A stretch of 64,000 nucleotides of DNA, taken from contig NW_019211458.1 in NCBI RefSeq assembly GCF_002443255.2, positions 33,598,096 to 33,662,095 of the forward strand, read 5' to 3'. Source of the DNA: Varroa destructor. Lineage: Eukaryota > Arthropoda > Arachnida > Mesostigmata > Varroidae. How positions within the stretch are numbered: position 1 is the first letter of the stretch; every line of letters begins with the position of its first letter. The translations under genes and the position numbers were made by a program. Below, one piece after another: positions 52,581 to 64,000 of this stretch. The notes beneath the pieces are model-generated. The model had not been told where the DNA came from and did no database searches. It saw only the letters and a program-made list of their open reading frames with translations.

Positions 52581-55272
52581 CCCACGGCCGAGTTAAATAG
52601 ACGTCCTCAAGCAGCAATCGTTCACTACGCCATCGGAAAGGTTAGTGAGTGGCCCACGTGTCTTCTTGAAGCGGTTTAAGGATTACGGATTGTTTTTTCG
52701 CGATAGTAACGCGCTAGGTGTCCCACCCCAACGAAGTCTCCCGCTTGGATACTCTGCATTTGTGCTGCATTGTGCTTGAAAGGATACGTCGACCTTGGAG
52801 CCCGACCCTAAGGTCATAGTCAGTCTCTTATCTGCAGTGTCTGTGTAGGATAGAGAAAAGGCTGTGCGTATAACTCTAAACACGCATCCTCGCAAGGGTC
52901 TAATGGAGCAGAGCAGTGTATCATGTAGCCCCGACCTGTTCCGTGATACCCCCGTAATGATTCTCGATTGCAGCCACCCCTATAAAAGGATAAGTGACCT
53001 AGGGTAGACGAACACATTGGAACATGCACCATTAAAACAGGGTTCCGTTAACCTGGCGCAAAATTAAGACTGGAATTTATAGTCCACAAGAGTTTTGCAA
53101 TGGTGTTGTAACTTTAAGATATCTAGTAGTTATTTCTCATCTTCACGCCTCTTACGTAAAAAGTGGAGTGTTTCGATGTTTTTTTTGTCTGCCTGATTCC
53201 GATAGATGACAAACCGTGAAAAGGAAGATACGATTAGTATGCGTGTTTTACATAAAGAGACCTTGTGCTCAATACGCAGCTGTCTGCTTTTATAAATATG
53301 AAATCGTGAAATTAGAAAGATGTATCGATTCTGACATTTTTAGCCATAGCCATTAGCCTAAATTAGTATTTACACAAAGACGAGCTTTACCCCAAAAGCC
53401 CAAAAGTCACCCCCACGTGATGACTATCGCATTACAAGGAAAGTGGCTTTCAACTCGAGGCTATGTACATTTACTTCGAGTATCAATATAAATAGCCCGT
53501 CTATCGACAAAGTATTTCTAATAGCTGAAATGCTACCACAATGAACCTTAGCCCCACAACATAATAAATGAACGGACATTATACAGCAAATGATCTAGTA
53601 ACAGTTGTTCTATAGAATAAATATTTTACGGTAAAAAAAATTATCGTCTAGTTCCGTTTGTACCACATGCGAAATAGAACATGAACTGACTTCTCCTGCA
53701 CCGCAATTAGTAAGTTTTTAGATAAATATGTCAGGTAAAACTATTTCACACATGAAAGTGACATGTTGTTTTTGAATATCAATCTCATAGTGACCAGTTC
53801 CAACATTTTACATGTAGAGTATTCAACACGTTTAGCAACACATCAGCTTACAACCGGTGTTAGTCTCGATTAGTTCCTTCATTTATTCACGCCTTTTTTA
53901 AAGTATCAGAGTTGCAGTGAATGTAAAGCCTGCGAATAGATAATTCCCTATGCGGAAATCGAGCCCCGTGCAAAATGAATGCTCTCCAACATGGTCCATG
54001 TTCATATCGGTTACAAATGACATTTAAGCTCTCGAGTCCATATAGATATGCTGTACTCAACTTGTATTTCTATAGAGACAACATTTCATGAATGGCCGGT
54101 TTAAGGACCAGTGACAGTTGAAAAAAGGTGCATGTAGACCGATTCCAGAAAGAGGAGCAATAATAGCGTATGAGTTTGCAAGTTTTTAACATCGCCGAAA
54201 ACGCGAACACTTCATGTAATCTACTTTTGACAAACCACCGGTGGTTTGTATTCGATTTTCCAGCAAGGTTCAGATATCAGTCTTCGGTATACGTACGTCG
54301 TCTACCAGCCATTAACGGATGGCTGGCCGACCTAAAGAGAAAACGTTGCTCAAACGTTAGTTGAAAGTCAACCACAACACGATGGGAGAAATGAATCCGG
54401 TCTTGTTCGCACCAAAAACAGACGTATATCATGAAAACATATGGGCTTCTAAGAGGCCACGTGTTTATCGTAAACTTGCGAAAAGTCTTACGATTGGGGC
54501 CACACCCAGACGTTTCAGCATCTATACTAACGTATTTTAAACTGATAAGAGGGTTGGGGAGCAATAAGTATTGGTAAGTGTTGTATCATATGGCTGTGTC
54601 ATATTCTTCTTTAGTTCGCTGATCTTCAATTTTTTAATTGTAGTTGTGTGAGATTATCGTCGCAGTCACTATGAGAACAAGTTTTATGTACTAATATCAT
54701 CCATGTTTTACTGGAATTAATGCCTATAAAGCTGTCGACCGGGACGGCCGCAGAATAGGCCGAAACTAGGTCGCTGAAGTGATTCTAATGTTCAAGAAAG
54801 GGATGAGAAGAGGAGTTCAAATGATCGACGAAGAAGTGTAGCTCGGTCACAAGATTTGTAAGAAGAATTTTTCCGAAGCTCATTTTATAGGCAGTATAAT
54901 CTTCGAGATTTGGGGCAACGATTTATTTTCGCAGTTGATGGCGCGCAGACGTCACCTCCGTGTCTTCCATTGTTATCCGTCTGTTACTAATACCTGTTCA
55001 GAGTTATTTTCTATCCGCAGGAAGAGCATATTACTTCCTGGTTCAGATCGTACCGGCGGCGCTCCCATAGAACAGAGTTGGTGAGCCCAAGAGGGTCTCC
55101 CGAAATTGCAAACACAGTAGCTTAGTTCTTTCTTAAGGAAAACGTCGTAGTCACGCTTTTCGCAGTATAACATTCTCAACGAGTCAAAAGGTTATTACTA
55201 GAGAGAATCGTCTGCTTGCAACCCGCTGGTAGAAGGTCCTTTCACAAGATCTCAGTTTCTTTCCATGTTTAA
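52581..55272. other. Intergenic stretch with a perfect palindrome
   Basis: About 2.7 kb without a supportable gene. Several open frames of 60-95 codons lack splice borders. It contains a perfect 20-bp palindrome at 54230-54249. Confidence 0.45.
54230..54249. repeat. Perfect 20-bp palindrome
   Basis: The sequence ACAAACCACCGGTGGTTTGT is identical to its own reverse complement, with no spacer. Each half carries AACCACC, close to a Runt-type core (AACCAC). A dimeric binding site is possible; chance is also possible. Confidence 0.9.
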
Positions 55273-55785
55273 GCTAGTAGGAACTACTCGAGACCTTGTA
55301 TACCCGCTAGGTGGGTAAAAATAGCGCGGTCGAAAGCGCAAACAAGGGTCGTAGCTAGTCATCCTGACACAACGGTCCATAAGGCGGAAAGGAGAGGGCG
55401 ACCTGCTGGTGGGCCAGATTCTAAAGCCTTACGGAGAGCCGGGTCAGGTTCGAGCAGGCCAATTGAAGAAGACGATAGAGAAATCTTCCACTCTCCCTTA
55501 TACGTCCTCCTGTTACATTCTGAGATCGAGCCCTGTTCAGACAGACATTGTCCTGAGTCTCTCACCACGGTTGGCTTAGGTAAGTCTTCTGTCCAATGCT
55601 TTGCAACTGGCTTCGTAATGGCACAGCAAAGACTATGGCATGGTGGTGGACCAATGGCTGTCGTCCACCCAAAATTCTTCATTGCCAGCGACCGGCAACC
55701 CCATTTTGAAAAACTCACGAAGTTCTGGAATGGGGACGAAGAGCACCCATTTTATGTGCTTCCCGCATTTAAAGTTTATAAGTGA
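55273..55785 (+). CDS. 170-codon open frame without ATG start, unrecognised
   Basis: A plus-strand frame stays open for 170 codons, from just after a TAA (55270-55272) to a TGA at 55783-55785. Its only ATGs are late (from 55617), so it would have to be an internal or terminal exon. The first half is Arg/Gly/Ser-rich; the second half has protein-like segments such as AVVHPKFFIASDRQPHFEKL. A strong donor, CTTAG|GTAAGT, lies inside it at 55579/55580, so an exon could end there instead, possibly a 5' leader exon of the myosin light chain gene, whose leader acceptor is at 55974. The opposite strand is also open for 119 codons, which weakens both readings. No family is recognised. Confidence 0.3.
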   Translation, partial: ASRNYSRPCIPARWVKIARSKAQTRVVASHPDTTVHKAERRGRPAGGPDSKALRRAGSGSSRPIEEDDREIFHSPLYVLLLHSEIEPCSDRHCPESLTTVGLGKSSVQCFATGFVMAQQRLWHGGGPMAVVHPKFFIASDRQPHFEKLTKFWNGDEEHPFYVLPAFKVYK

Positions 55786-55974
55786 AATGGTTCGTCAATG
55801 ATGTGGACGTGGTGAGGTGGTACAGTGAACTAGTTCAAATAACTCGACATTTATCTAACTCAAAGTCAACAACATCGACCATTTCCTAACATCTGGAGGT
55901 CAAGCTCGTCCTCCTATCTATGCTTTACTGAGGCTCAATTGAGTACAAAGGTCAAGCTCTCTTTCTGATTTCAG

Positions 55975-56043
55975 GAATTTCCAGGCCCGTAGGCATCCCG
56001 CGAGTTCTCCTTCACTTCGAAGAGGTTCCGCACAAGCACAGCA
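55975..56043 (+). promoter_or_regulatory. 5' leader segment of the myosin light chain gene
   Basis: A good acceptor (TTTCTGATTTCAG) ends at about 55974, 69 nt before the start codon, so the leader is probably spliced. The upstream leader exon is not identified with certainty; an exon ending at the GTAAGT donor at 55580 is one candidate. Confidence 0.5.
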
Positions 56044-57572
56044 ATGGCCGGATCAAAAAAGAAGGCAGTGAAGTCCAGTTCCAACGTGTTCTCCATGTTC
56101 AGCCAAAATCAGATGGCTGAGTTCAAAGAGGCCTTTGGATTCATCGACCAGGACAAGGATGGTAAGTTGTTTCGCTTTTGCCAAAGCCTCACTGAGTACC
56201 TCAATATTCCGTACTAAAGTGAATTGTTATATAGCATGTAAAGTCCGGAACGGAACGTGATTTTCTATGCATTGTGAGTGTTACACTGGCCGGTGCTACT
56301 CATAGGGGTGACCTTTCTGCGCTGTGTAGGCATCGTCTCAAAGAACGATATCCGTGCCACCTTCGACCAGATGGGACGTCTGACGAGCGATAAGGAACTC
56401 GATGAGATGATGTCCGAGGCCTCTGGACCTATTAATTTTACCCAATTCGTAACCATCTTCGCTAACAAGGCCGGCGGAATGGACGAGGAGGAAACGATTG
56501 TCAACGCTTTCACCATCTTCGATGACGGAGACGGCACCTGCACTGAAGAAAAGTAGGTGAAACATCCGACCGTTTACCGCGTTATAATTATAAACATGTA
56601 ACTGTTCCCAACCTAACTTTTCACCCACGAGTCAGTTGCCGTTTTACGTCTCATTAATGTTCTCAAGATTTACGCTGTAGTGTCGCGTGCATCCCTGCTA
56701 CCTATCGGCGTCAGCGTGTAATATTTAGAGTCGAAAACCTGGCCCCGTTTGTCCTAGAGCCCGAGCATTCTCTTCTTTCCAACCAGATCCGCCTCTTTCG
56801 ACATAAACCTACATAGCCACACCCGCTCTATATATGGTAGTCAGCCTCATCTAACCAAGATTCTAACCGCGACTGGTTTCGACATCATCGCTATGTTCGC
56901 AAACGGATGACCTACTATTTCTTTTTCTATCTGCGTTGTTACGTTGTACCATAGCCAGCCAGAACCGTTTAACACTAAAATGTCTGCAAACGAAACACAT
57001 GCACCGCGTTGATTCTTGGCTGATCTATATATCGGAGATGGCACGTATACAAATCGTTCATGTTAAGCGCAATTTATAATCCCTTTAAAAAATGCTTTCA
57101 TCGTCTTTTTAACCGTTTGATATCGCGGTCAGGTGAGCAGAGCATAACTTGTAGCTGCTGAAGTATATTATCTATACCTTGTTAATTACAATGCCTATCC
57201 TTGAGTCAGTTTCATGTTAATTGGTTAAAGTGTATGTAGCTCTTAACGAGTTGACGAAATGAAAACAGCCGAGCAGCTCTGAATGTAAGTTTCTGCGCCA
57301 TATTTATCGTCATCTAGGTCAGTTTGATCGTCATACCCATCGATCTCTTGGACACGTTGCATTCTATCAGAGATTGATGAAGGGATGTGATTTGCGCTTG
57401 ATGTTACAGACTACGCAAGATGCTATGCACTTTCGGCGAAAAGTTAACCGAGCAGGAAGCCAACGATGTGTTCGCTGAAGCGCCCATGGATGGCTCGAAG
57501 ATTAACCTGAAAAGGTGGGCGAATGTGCTCACCAAGGGCTGTGAGAATCCTGAGGAACAGGCTGCATCCTAG
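56044..57572 (+). CDS. Muscle myosin regulatory light chain
   Basis: This light chain binds the IQ motif in the lever arm of myosin II and tunes contraction by phosphorylation and divalent-cation binding. The product is 167 residues. Exons are 56044-56161, 56330-56552 and 57410-57572, with GT-AG borders and matching phases. Visible features: a basic N-terminus followed by [10 protein letters not shown], where Ser12/Ser13 correspond to the kinase-phosphorylated Thr-Ser pair of the family; a first EF-hand with an intact loop DQDKDGIVSKND (residues 35-46); the family-typical [10 protein letters not shown]; and degenerate later EF-hands, as is usual. The N-terminus lacks the long Pro/Ala-rich extension found in many insect and tick homologues. 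The start ATG follows a spliced leader, and a polyadenylation signal lies at 57928. Confidence 0.96.
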
Positions 57573-57927
57573 ATGAATCGAGGCGCTTTTCCATAAAATC
57601 TTCCAGCATCAAACTTCAACGATACTATGACGAAACAATGATAATGGCGACGAGATCCAACAGAAATGATAATATATGCGTCTATACAGCGTTACTACGC
57701 CGAGTACAAGCGAACGAAAGGAACACAACGAACTAATATGGCCAGGAAAAGCGGCCAATCTTCAGGCGACCGAGTGCGCTCTCGGAACTAGTTACGCTCG
57801 TAACGTCGCAAGCCGCTCGCTGTATATCAAGTGCCTGTAAAAAGGAACAAACTGTTAACATCAAAGATCACAGCCCGCTATTTATTATAATTTGATCCAA
57901 GTGCACAACTTCTCAGTTGACGTCTAA

Positions 57928-57933
57928 AATAAA
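57928..57933 (+). terminator. Myosin light chain polyadenylation signal
   Basis: AATAAA about 355 nt after the stop codon, on the coding strand. Confidence 0.7.
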
Positions 57934-60274
57934 GTTCAAATCTTTTTTGTACCAAAAATCCTTGCCTAATTAGAAACCATTACTACTTAATATCAATTAT
58001 GTTCGATCGCTATAATACGAGAAAACATATTGGCTTCACTTACTAACGATACTTACAAAATTTTCACATCATAGGTAGATACATTGTGCACGAATGGGCA
58101 GATGGACGGGCAGATTTACTTAGAGAAAAACAATCGACGCAACTGGCCTTGCTCAAGGTGCAGTAAAACAGATAATCGAAAGTATGCTAGAGAGTAGATT
58201 TTTGCAACCTTTGAAACGACGACCATTACGGTCGGGACATTAATTGAAATACAGATTCTATTAGTACACTTAACTAGGTCTTTTAACACGGTAGCTATCT
58301 ACTTTTGCAAAAAAAAGTTCTGTTCTTTTCCCCGTCTGCAAGCGAAAAGCAGGTGAGTCTCTGCCAATACACCAACCATAACTATTCTGCACAACGGAAA
58401 TAAAAACAGTAGTTCTAGCGACGCCACAGGATTAGTTCTTTTCCTTGTTAATTGCTGGTAGTTGTAGGCTTTTTTCGAGATTATTACTTGGCGATATATA
58501 AGATTGAGCAAACCCTAACTGATTAGTCCTCAATACCTACATGATTCTTACTTCACAGATAACTCGAGGAAGGTTATCGGTGAATTCAGTATTGTATCTT
58601 GCTGATGTGTAGTTTACTCGAATTGCTCACAATAGTTTATCAATACAAAGAAAACGGCGAGCCACCTGGGATCGTTCAACGATATATTTAGTAAGGTGAT
58701 TTTTTGGCAGTGAAGGGCGTGAGAGGTTGAAGTGAACGAAAAGGAGACCAGCGCCGAACGATTCTTGTTCTGGCCAGTGAAAAGAGAGTTTGATACCTTA
58801 CTAGATAACAAGAGATACTTTTTCAATTATCGCAAGATCAACTGGACGTATGTACACAGAAACATAACACAGCTGAAAATTAAACAAAATTCAAGCGAAT
58901 ACCATGGATTAGGCAGCACATAGCCTTATTGCGAACAAGGCAAGAAAGGCCATATAAACGTGAACTAAGAGGAAAAGGTCGCGTTTTAAAAATGCCACTT
59001 CGAACTCAGCGTAGGGACATTAACTAGATTCACATACCGCTACAATAGAGCTAGAAATCCAGTAGTGCATCTTTTAATCATACGCCCATGGTGTATATGT
59101 TATCTAAATCTCTAAATCTGCTTACTTTTGTCTGAATCTACCGTCGACACGTATGTAACTTCATAATAGCTCTATCAAAAGTCCGCGGTATATAATGCTC
59201 GTGATTATCGGCCCGGCTAAAGAAGACCTAGAATTTTTGTGGAAGTTTCAGGTTAGTAAACCCAATTTTATTGTTGCTGAATCGCAAGACACACAGCCAC
59301 TTCAGGATTACGAAATGGACAGTAGCAGTGTGATTTTTCAATACATGTTTTTTAATGGACTTCTGCTAAATGTGTTTCATCCATACCATAGACGCATTTC
59401 CTCATTTTGAAAGCGTCCGCAGATTAACATGATTGAATTTTTTTTCATGGTAATAAGTAATCGTAACCCGTGGATATTCAGTGTGCCAACCAGAATTCTC
59501 AACATCCAGGTTCCTGTTATCTTGTAGCTTGACTCGTAGCACGTAAAACTTGCAAAGCAATTCATTGGGACGTCGCGCCAGAAGGACAACGTTAACTTTG
59601 CATCATGATTTCATTTCAATGATATGAACAAGATCTATATCGCTTGCACGTGTGATGCCTTACATTCCAGCTCCCAGTTTCCGGACATGGGCCTGATGAT
59701 GCTTTTTGAATTCACGTCACGAGCAGATTCGTCAATTTCCCTTCTCCCAGGGGTGCACATCATGGCAATACGTCGTCATCATCATCGTCATCTTTGTCCT
59801 GTTGTCCATCGGCACGATCCCGCTCGAGCAAACACGAGCGGCCGGATATGTGATATTGAACCAGTAGCACTTTTGTAAACAATAGTAACCTGCATTTATA
59901 TAATGTATGACCTAAATAATACTTATGACACAGACAGGAGCTGACGAATAATTATTCCTATTATTGGGAAACAAAGCGAATTAGAACCAGATCATCGATT
60001 GAGCATCTTTATTAAACTGAACCGTTTATGCTGGGGACTATTTTTATTTAGAGAACATTTGATCAGACACCCAGATTTCTCATTTATAACTGCAGCGGCA
60101 GCAGACCGTAGAGTCACTGATGAATGTCTAGTCCACGGTTTGTTCTTGACGGTTTCTTACTCTCATCGTTGCCTACTAGACGAAGAACGTCATTTCTAAA
60201 TTCACTATCCTTTTGGCCTAAGCTCGCTAACCTAGGGCTAAATTTTCTGCTCAGTTTTTGCCTTTGTTTTTGAT
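57934..60274. other. AT-rich intergenic stretch
   Basis: No supportable gene. A minus-strand patch at about 59770-59860 has an Asp-run reading (DKDDDDDD) caused by repeated GAT/GAC triplets. I could not bound it with splice sites. Confidence 0.4.
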
Positions 60275-60544
60275 TTATCTATCCGGCTTCGGATGCGATC
60301 TGTCCTCGGAGTTGGTAACGGATATTGATATTTGAGTTATGCCTGCAGGTGGACTTGGCCTTCGACAGCACTCTGACTCGGAGTCGTTTGGTTTTCTCTG
60401 AGAAGGCTCAAATAAGGGTCGGCTCGCTTTGTCCGCAGCAGTTAGCATTCGAGGTTGATTTGGCTTTGAACATGACGCATGTTTGTTTTTTGGGATATTG
60501 TTTCCTTTATGACTGTGTTTGGCTTCAATAACTTCGCTAAGCAT
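60275..60544 (-). CDS. Possible terminal exon of the right-edge minus-strand gene
   Basis: An 89-codon minus-strand frame with a polar, Ser/Pro/Lys-rich composition, ending HPKPDR-stop. It resembles in character the disordered protein encoded at 62194-64000 on the same strand. If the donor at 62216 in that gene is used, a downstream exon such as this one is needed. No acceptor of the right phase stands out, so the link is speculative. Confidence 0.2.
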   Translation of the reverse strand: MLSEVIEAKHSHKGNNIPKNKHASCSKPNQPRMLTAADKASRPLFEPSQRKPNDSESECCRRPSPPAGITQISISVTNSEDRSHPKPDR

Positions 60545-62193
60545 AAAAGATCTATTAGTCAGGGTCTAACTAGGCTGCTAATAGATACTTTCACGAATCG
60601 ACTCGTACGGCCAAGAGTCTTGAGGTTCGATTTGTTCGCACACAGTCGCATTAGTCGAAGAAGGGTGAAGGTTTAAGTAGTTATTTTTGTGGGGTTTCTG
60701 GTTGACAAAAGTTAACTTGGGTTGGCCGAAACGCTGGCTTTTTCCACGAAGCCGGTGGCACTGGTGTAGTTAGCCGGGCGAGGGATACCGTCACACAGTC
60801 TGCTGATAAATCCCTACTATTAACGAGGTAGCACTCCTTGGTGCGCTATCGAAGTGAGTCGACGTGCAGGTCGACGCGACGACAGGACGATCCTGATTTA
60901 CAGTTCCATGAAATTCAAACCATGGTAGTACATTTTGTCTACCAGCTTATTCAGTGTTGGGTGTTTCTCGAAACGAACGGTCAACGAAGCTGACTAGCAA
61001 ATATATTCGACGAACGGAAGTTAGTTTTAGGTACTACGTAAATGTTGGCACGGTGAAAGGCACACCTTTTCTAAAGCTAGCCATGCATTATATATATAGC
61101 CTATGAAAAATAATTCAACTATTAAGTCAACAAACCCAAATTAGACTAAAGTTGTTGATTGGTTGTCCTAGTCTATCGAACATCAGCAATGTATTGCGAA
61201 TTTGCAACGCCTCATCAGGTTCCAGAGGTTTACGGCTTCGCGGAGAACCAGCAGATTCTAATTTTTTTCTATCCACGAATAGTAAATCATACTCCGCGAA
61301 TTAAAAAAGGCTGTGATTCCGAAGTCTTATAACAACCCGCCAACTCGTTTCAGAGAAAAGTATCTTCGGCTTTTCCGTTTTATGAAACAGTCGGCGTACT
61401 GACTGGTCAAGTAGATAAAAACGCGTCGGTTGTTTGTTCTGCCAAAGCTTCGTCTAACCCTGACTTTACCGTTTCTAGTTGTCGATTGTCTTCCTTCGAG
61501 TAAACGTTATCAAGATTGCTGGTTCCTTTGTCAGAACTGTACTAAGCAAACCCCTGCAAGTTTCACATCTTTATGATAAGTTGTTATTATTAGGCACAAA
61601 TACGAAATACATTTTAGAAAATAACGGTAAAGAAGGCGGCCTATAGTCTTGTTGAGTGTATTTCTTTAGGGCGTACTCGAATCTGTGTACAAAAGCCTTG
61701 CTTGCAGTGTCTATTGGTATTGGATTTCTAGAAAGTATATTCCACCTTTATATAATGCGTACTGTATACTTCAAGCACAGCGGCATAATGGAAAAAATTA
61801 GTGATACAAAGTAAACTCCGAGCGTTCTGTCATAGTGTTTCGTTTAATTCAAGGCTGCTTCTCTCTGTTTTAAAATCACAAGGATACCTGTGAATATTCC
61901 GACTAACGCCGAACTCTCATCATGCGCTTTGCAGATCATGTTTTTAACATTTGCTTATGGACGCCCGTTCATTTGCTCATGAAACCATTAGCTGTTGACG
62001 CTTCTATTCAAAGTAGACTCCGGGCCCCTCTTCATAGCCGCCGCAGGTCACGAAGTGTGTTACATTGGATACAGTACGAAGTTCACGTCTGCACAAAATT
62101 TGGGAACCCGTCATACCTAATCTTTATCTGTTAACGTTGAATGTACCTGTCACAGCTATATGACGGTGTATATCCATGCTTTGCCGAGTTAGA
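60545..62193. other. Stretch without identified gene
   Basis: Possibly an intron or the 3' flank of the minus-strand gene to its right. Two GTCGAC sites flank a 6-nt spacer at 60858-60875. No coding exon could be supported. Confidence 0.4.
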
Positions 62194-64000
62194 TCACTTA
62201 TTTTTTGGTGTGTTACCTCGCAGCGCTTGCCATGTTGTTTCAGCTGGGACTATACCTTTGCCTCGTCGTAAGTTTGATGCGCTGTGATGCAAAAACGTCT
62301 CTAAGCTTGTTGCGGGATCCGATGCTTGATCAAGCGTAATGTCATGTAGCAATAGTCTGTGCGGTGGTAAGCCCGATTCCGTTAAAAGATGACTGTTAGG
62401 AAGTTCGCTGGGTTCCAAATTACTGTAGCTGCTTATATAATTCGGTGTCCTCAGAGTGACTGGACGTGACGAATGGTCAGACAAACAATTATATGAATTT
62501 CTAGTTTCACTTCCAGCTGGCACCCCGCTGTGATCGTGATCTGCTGTTCGTCGGTTCCGCTGTATGATTGAGCTACCGCATATTTCACAGTAATCGTCAT
62601 TTTGATCACCACTCGAATTGTCGCTTAAATCACTGCTTAGGTCACCATTCAAATCGGTGCTCGTTTCGGCAGGCAGCAAGTGACTAGAGTGCTTCACGCT
62701 TGTGTCACGATGATGATGGTAACGATGACGATAACTTCGTCGTTGATGTCTGCTTGATTCACGTGGAGGATTCAGAGTTGAGCTTTCCTCAACAATCATT
62801 TGTCGGCTATATGCTGGACTTCCATTTGGACTCTGTTGTGAGCTAGGTGGACTCGGCATAGCAATTAACTCCAAATTAACCGAGGTCTTCATAGATGCTC
62901 TTGCGCATAGCGGTGTAATCAGGTTGAACTTCATTAGAGCATTCGATGACGTCTGCGATGAATATCCCGTCCGCGTGCATTGTGCTCTCTGGTTTCGATT
63001 CTTCGGACTCTCAGCGTGCGGCGAACTATCTTCCTTTTGCGTATAGGACGGACTGCTCCGTTTCGCACTACAAAACAGAGTGCTTTCCTTTGGAGCGTCC
63101 GACGTACCGGTATGTTTTAGACAGTGCACTGGCTCGTCGTGCTTGAGAATGTGTTGTGCACGACCCTTCTGCGAGCTATTATAATTTATGGTGTGTGGAG
63201 GAGTGGCGTCTGTGGGAATATATGCTAAACTGCACGCAAAACTTAAAGGTGGTTTGGCACTATACGATGATTCTAGTGTGTCAACTTCCGCATTTGACAC
63301 GGAACGTGGCACGCCATGTACACAGCTTGTATCTGTGCTTGAGGGCTGTGTACCAATGTCCTGTTCTAGAGGGGTCGTTCGACTTCGGGTGTGTTTATCC
63401 GGCGATGCGGGCGTAACATTGCTGTCTGTCGTCTGCTTCGCTAACTCAGTCAAACAAGAACCCTGCAAGTTTTACGCCGCGACATTGTTGATGACCCTGA
63501 TTAGGTAGCCTTTCATTAGGGTTGCCATAATAATATTCAAGAACACACTTTCTCATATATGTCAGTTGTGAGATACTTGACCGTCGTGCACGTGTTTCGA
63601 TTCTGTCTGTATATAAACACAGAGATGAAAAAGGTGAAAGACACTGAAATAATCGTTTTTTGTTTTGCTAATTGTATATTCTGAACAATCGTAATATTAG
63701 AGTAACGGAATAACCATCTATCTATGTAAGGAGATAGGGTCAACCTTCTTTCGACAATTGGGCTTGTCACATTTGTCAAGCAGGGGCAGATGATCGTCCT
63801 CGGAGCTGCGGGTCGATAGCTGCTGCAGTCGTATCTGGGACATAATTTTGCTACGAAGCTTCTTACGAATTTGTTCAGCCATTTCTTTATCAAGTGCTTC
63901 TACGAGACTTGGCGGCGTAACGTCGTAAAATTCTTCAGGCAGGGGTGTTCCATATTTTTTCTGATAGAGTTTCATGCGTGCCGCAGTTCGACGCAGCTTA
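62194..64000 (-). CDS. Large Ser-rich protein of unknown family, partial
   Basis: Two exons of a minus-strand gene whose 5' part is beyond the right edge. Exon a spans 64000 (edge) to 63745 and encodes a basic, probably helical segment (RMKLYQKKYGTPLPEEFYDV, then an EMAEQIRKKLRSKIMSQIRL-like helix) ending with CDKPNCRKK. Exon b spans 63462 to 62194, follows an acceptor TTGCAG and is open for 422 codons: Ser/Thr/Pro/His-rich, an Arg/His run near RRSYRHRYHHHRD, an acidic Ser/Asp stretch and a CEICG motif. The junction is phase 0; its donor AAG|GTTGAC is weak. Exon b can end at its stop codon (62194) or at an internal donor GCGAG|GTAACA (exon end 62217), which would require more exons. The layout suggests a cytoplasmic tail or scaffold region. 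I do not recognise the family. Confidence 0.7.

Noticed and set aside
60858..60875. Two GTCGAC sites around a short spacer, reminiscent of a cloning polylinker
   Set aside because: The spacer and flanks do not match a known polylinker, and the surrounding DNA resembles the rest of the window.
62946..63508. Plus-strand open frames of 66-106 codons
   Set aside because: They are antisense shadows of the 422-codon minus-strand exon and have no splice or start context of their own.

Overview
This window is eukaryotic nuclear DNA. Genes are split by GT-AG introns from about 150 nt to several kb, AATAAA signals follow some genes, (TA)n and compound microsatellites are common, and no operons are visible. 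The best protein matches (muscle myosin regulatory light chain, VMA21, a GT49 glycosyltransferase, an HSF-type factor) indicate an animal. Gene density, intron style and the myosin sequence suggest an arthropod, perhaps a mite. That placement is inference, because no rRNA or mitochondrial marker is present.

Four genes can be read completely and a fifth partially. (1) Minus strand, 10905-13745: a four-exon gene with an HSF-type DNA-binding domain, without a recognisable HR-A/B trimerisation coiled coil, and with His-rich and acidic regions. (2) Plus strand, 22397-22696: VMA21, the V-ATPase assembly chaperone, probably with an upstream non-coding exon. (3) Plus strand, 23164-29105: an eight-exon gene for a predicted 574-residue Golgi glycosyltransferase of family GT49 (B4GAT1/LARGE type). 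All splice phases agree, and about 270 residues of unrecognised sequence precede the catalytic part. (4) Plus strand, 56044-57572: a three-exon muscle myosin regulatory light chain (167 aa). (5) Minus strand, 62194 to the right edge: two exons of a large, serine-rich, unrecognised protein that continues outside the window.

Weaker coding candidates are a pair of minus-strand exons at 1.5-1.9 kb, a 170-codon frame without ATG at 55273-55785, and shorter open frames at 36.3, 46.2, 52.3 and 60.3 kb. The rest (about 1.9-10.5, 13.7-20.2, 29.1-55.2 and 57.9-62.2 kb) is AT-rich intergenic or intronic DNA. It holds microsatellites, a few short duplications and hairpins, and two diverged copies of one dispersed repeat at 46.7-47.2 and 50.1-50.65 kb.

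The confirmed genes do unrelated housekeeping, muscle and glycosylation jobs, so there is no sign that they form a functional cluster. I found no tRNA, rRNA, CRISPR array, intact transposon or viral gene, and no system that I would call new. The most useful leads are the N-terminal extension of the GT49 enzyme, the divergent exon ends near 20.2-20.7 kb, the dispersed repeat pair and the unidentified gene at the right edge.
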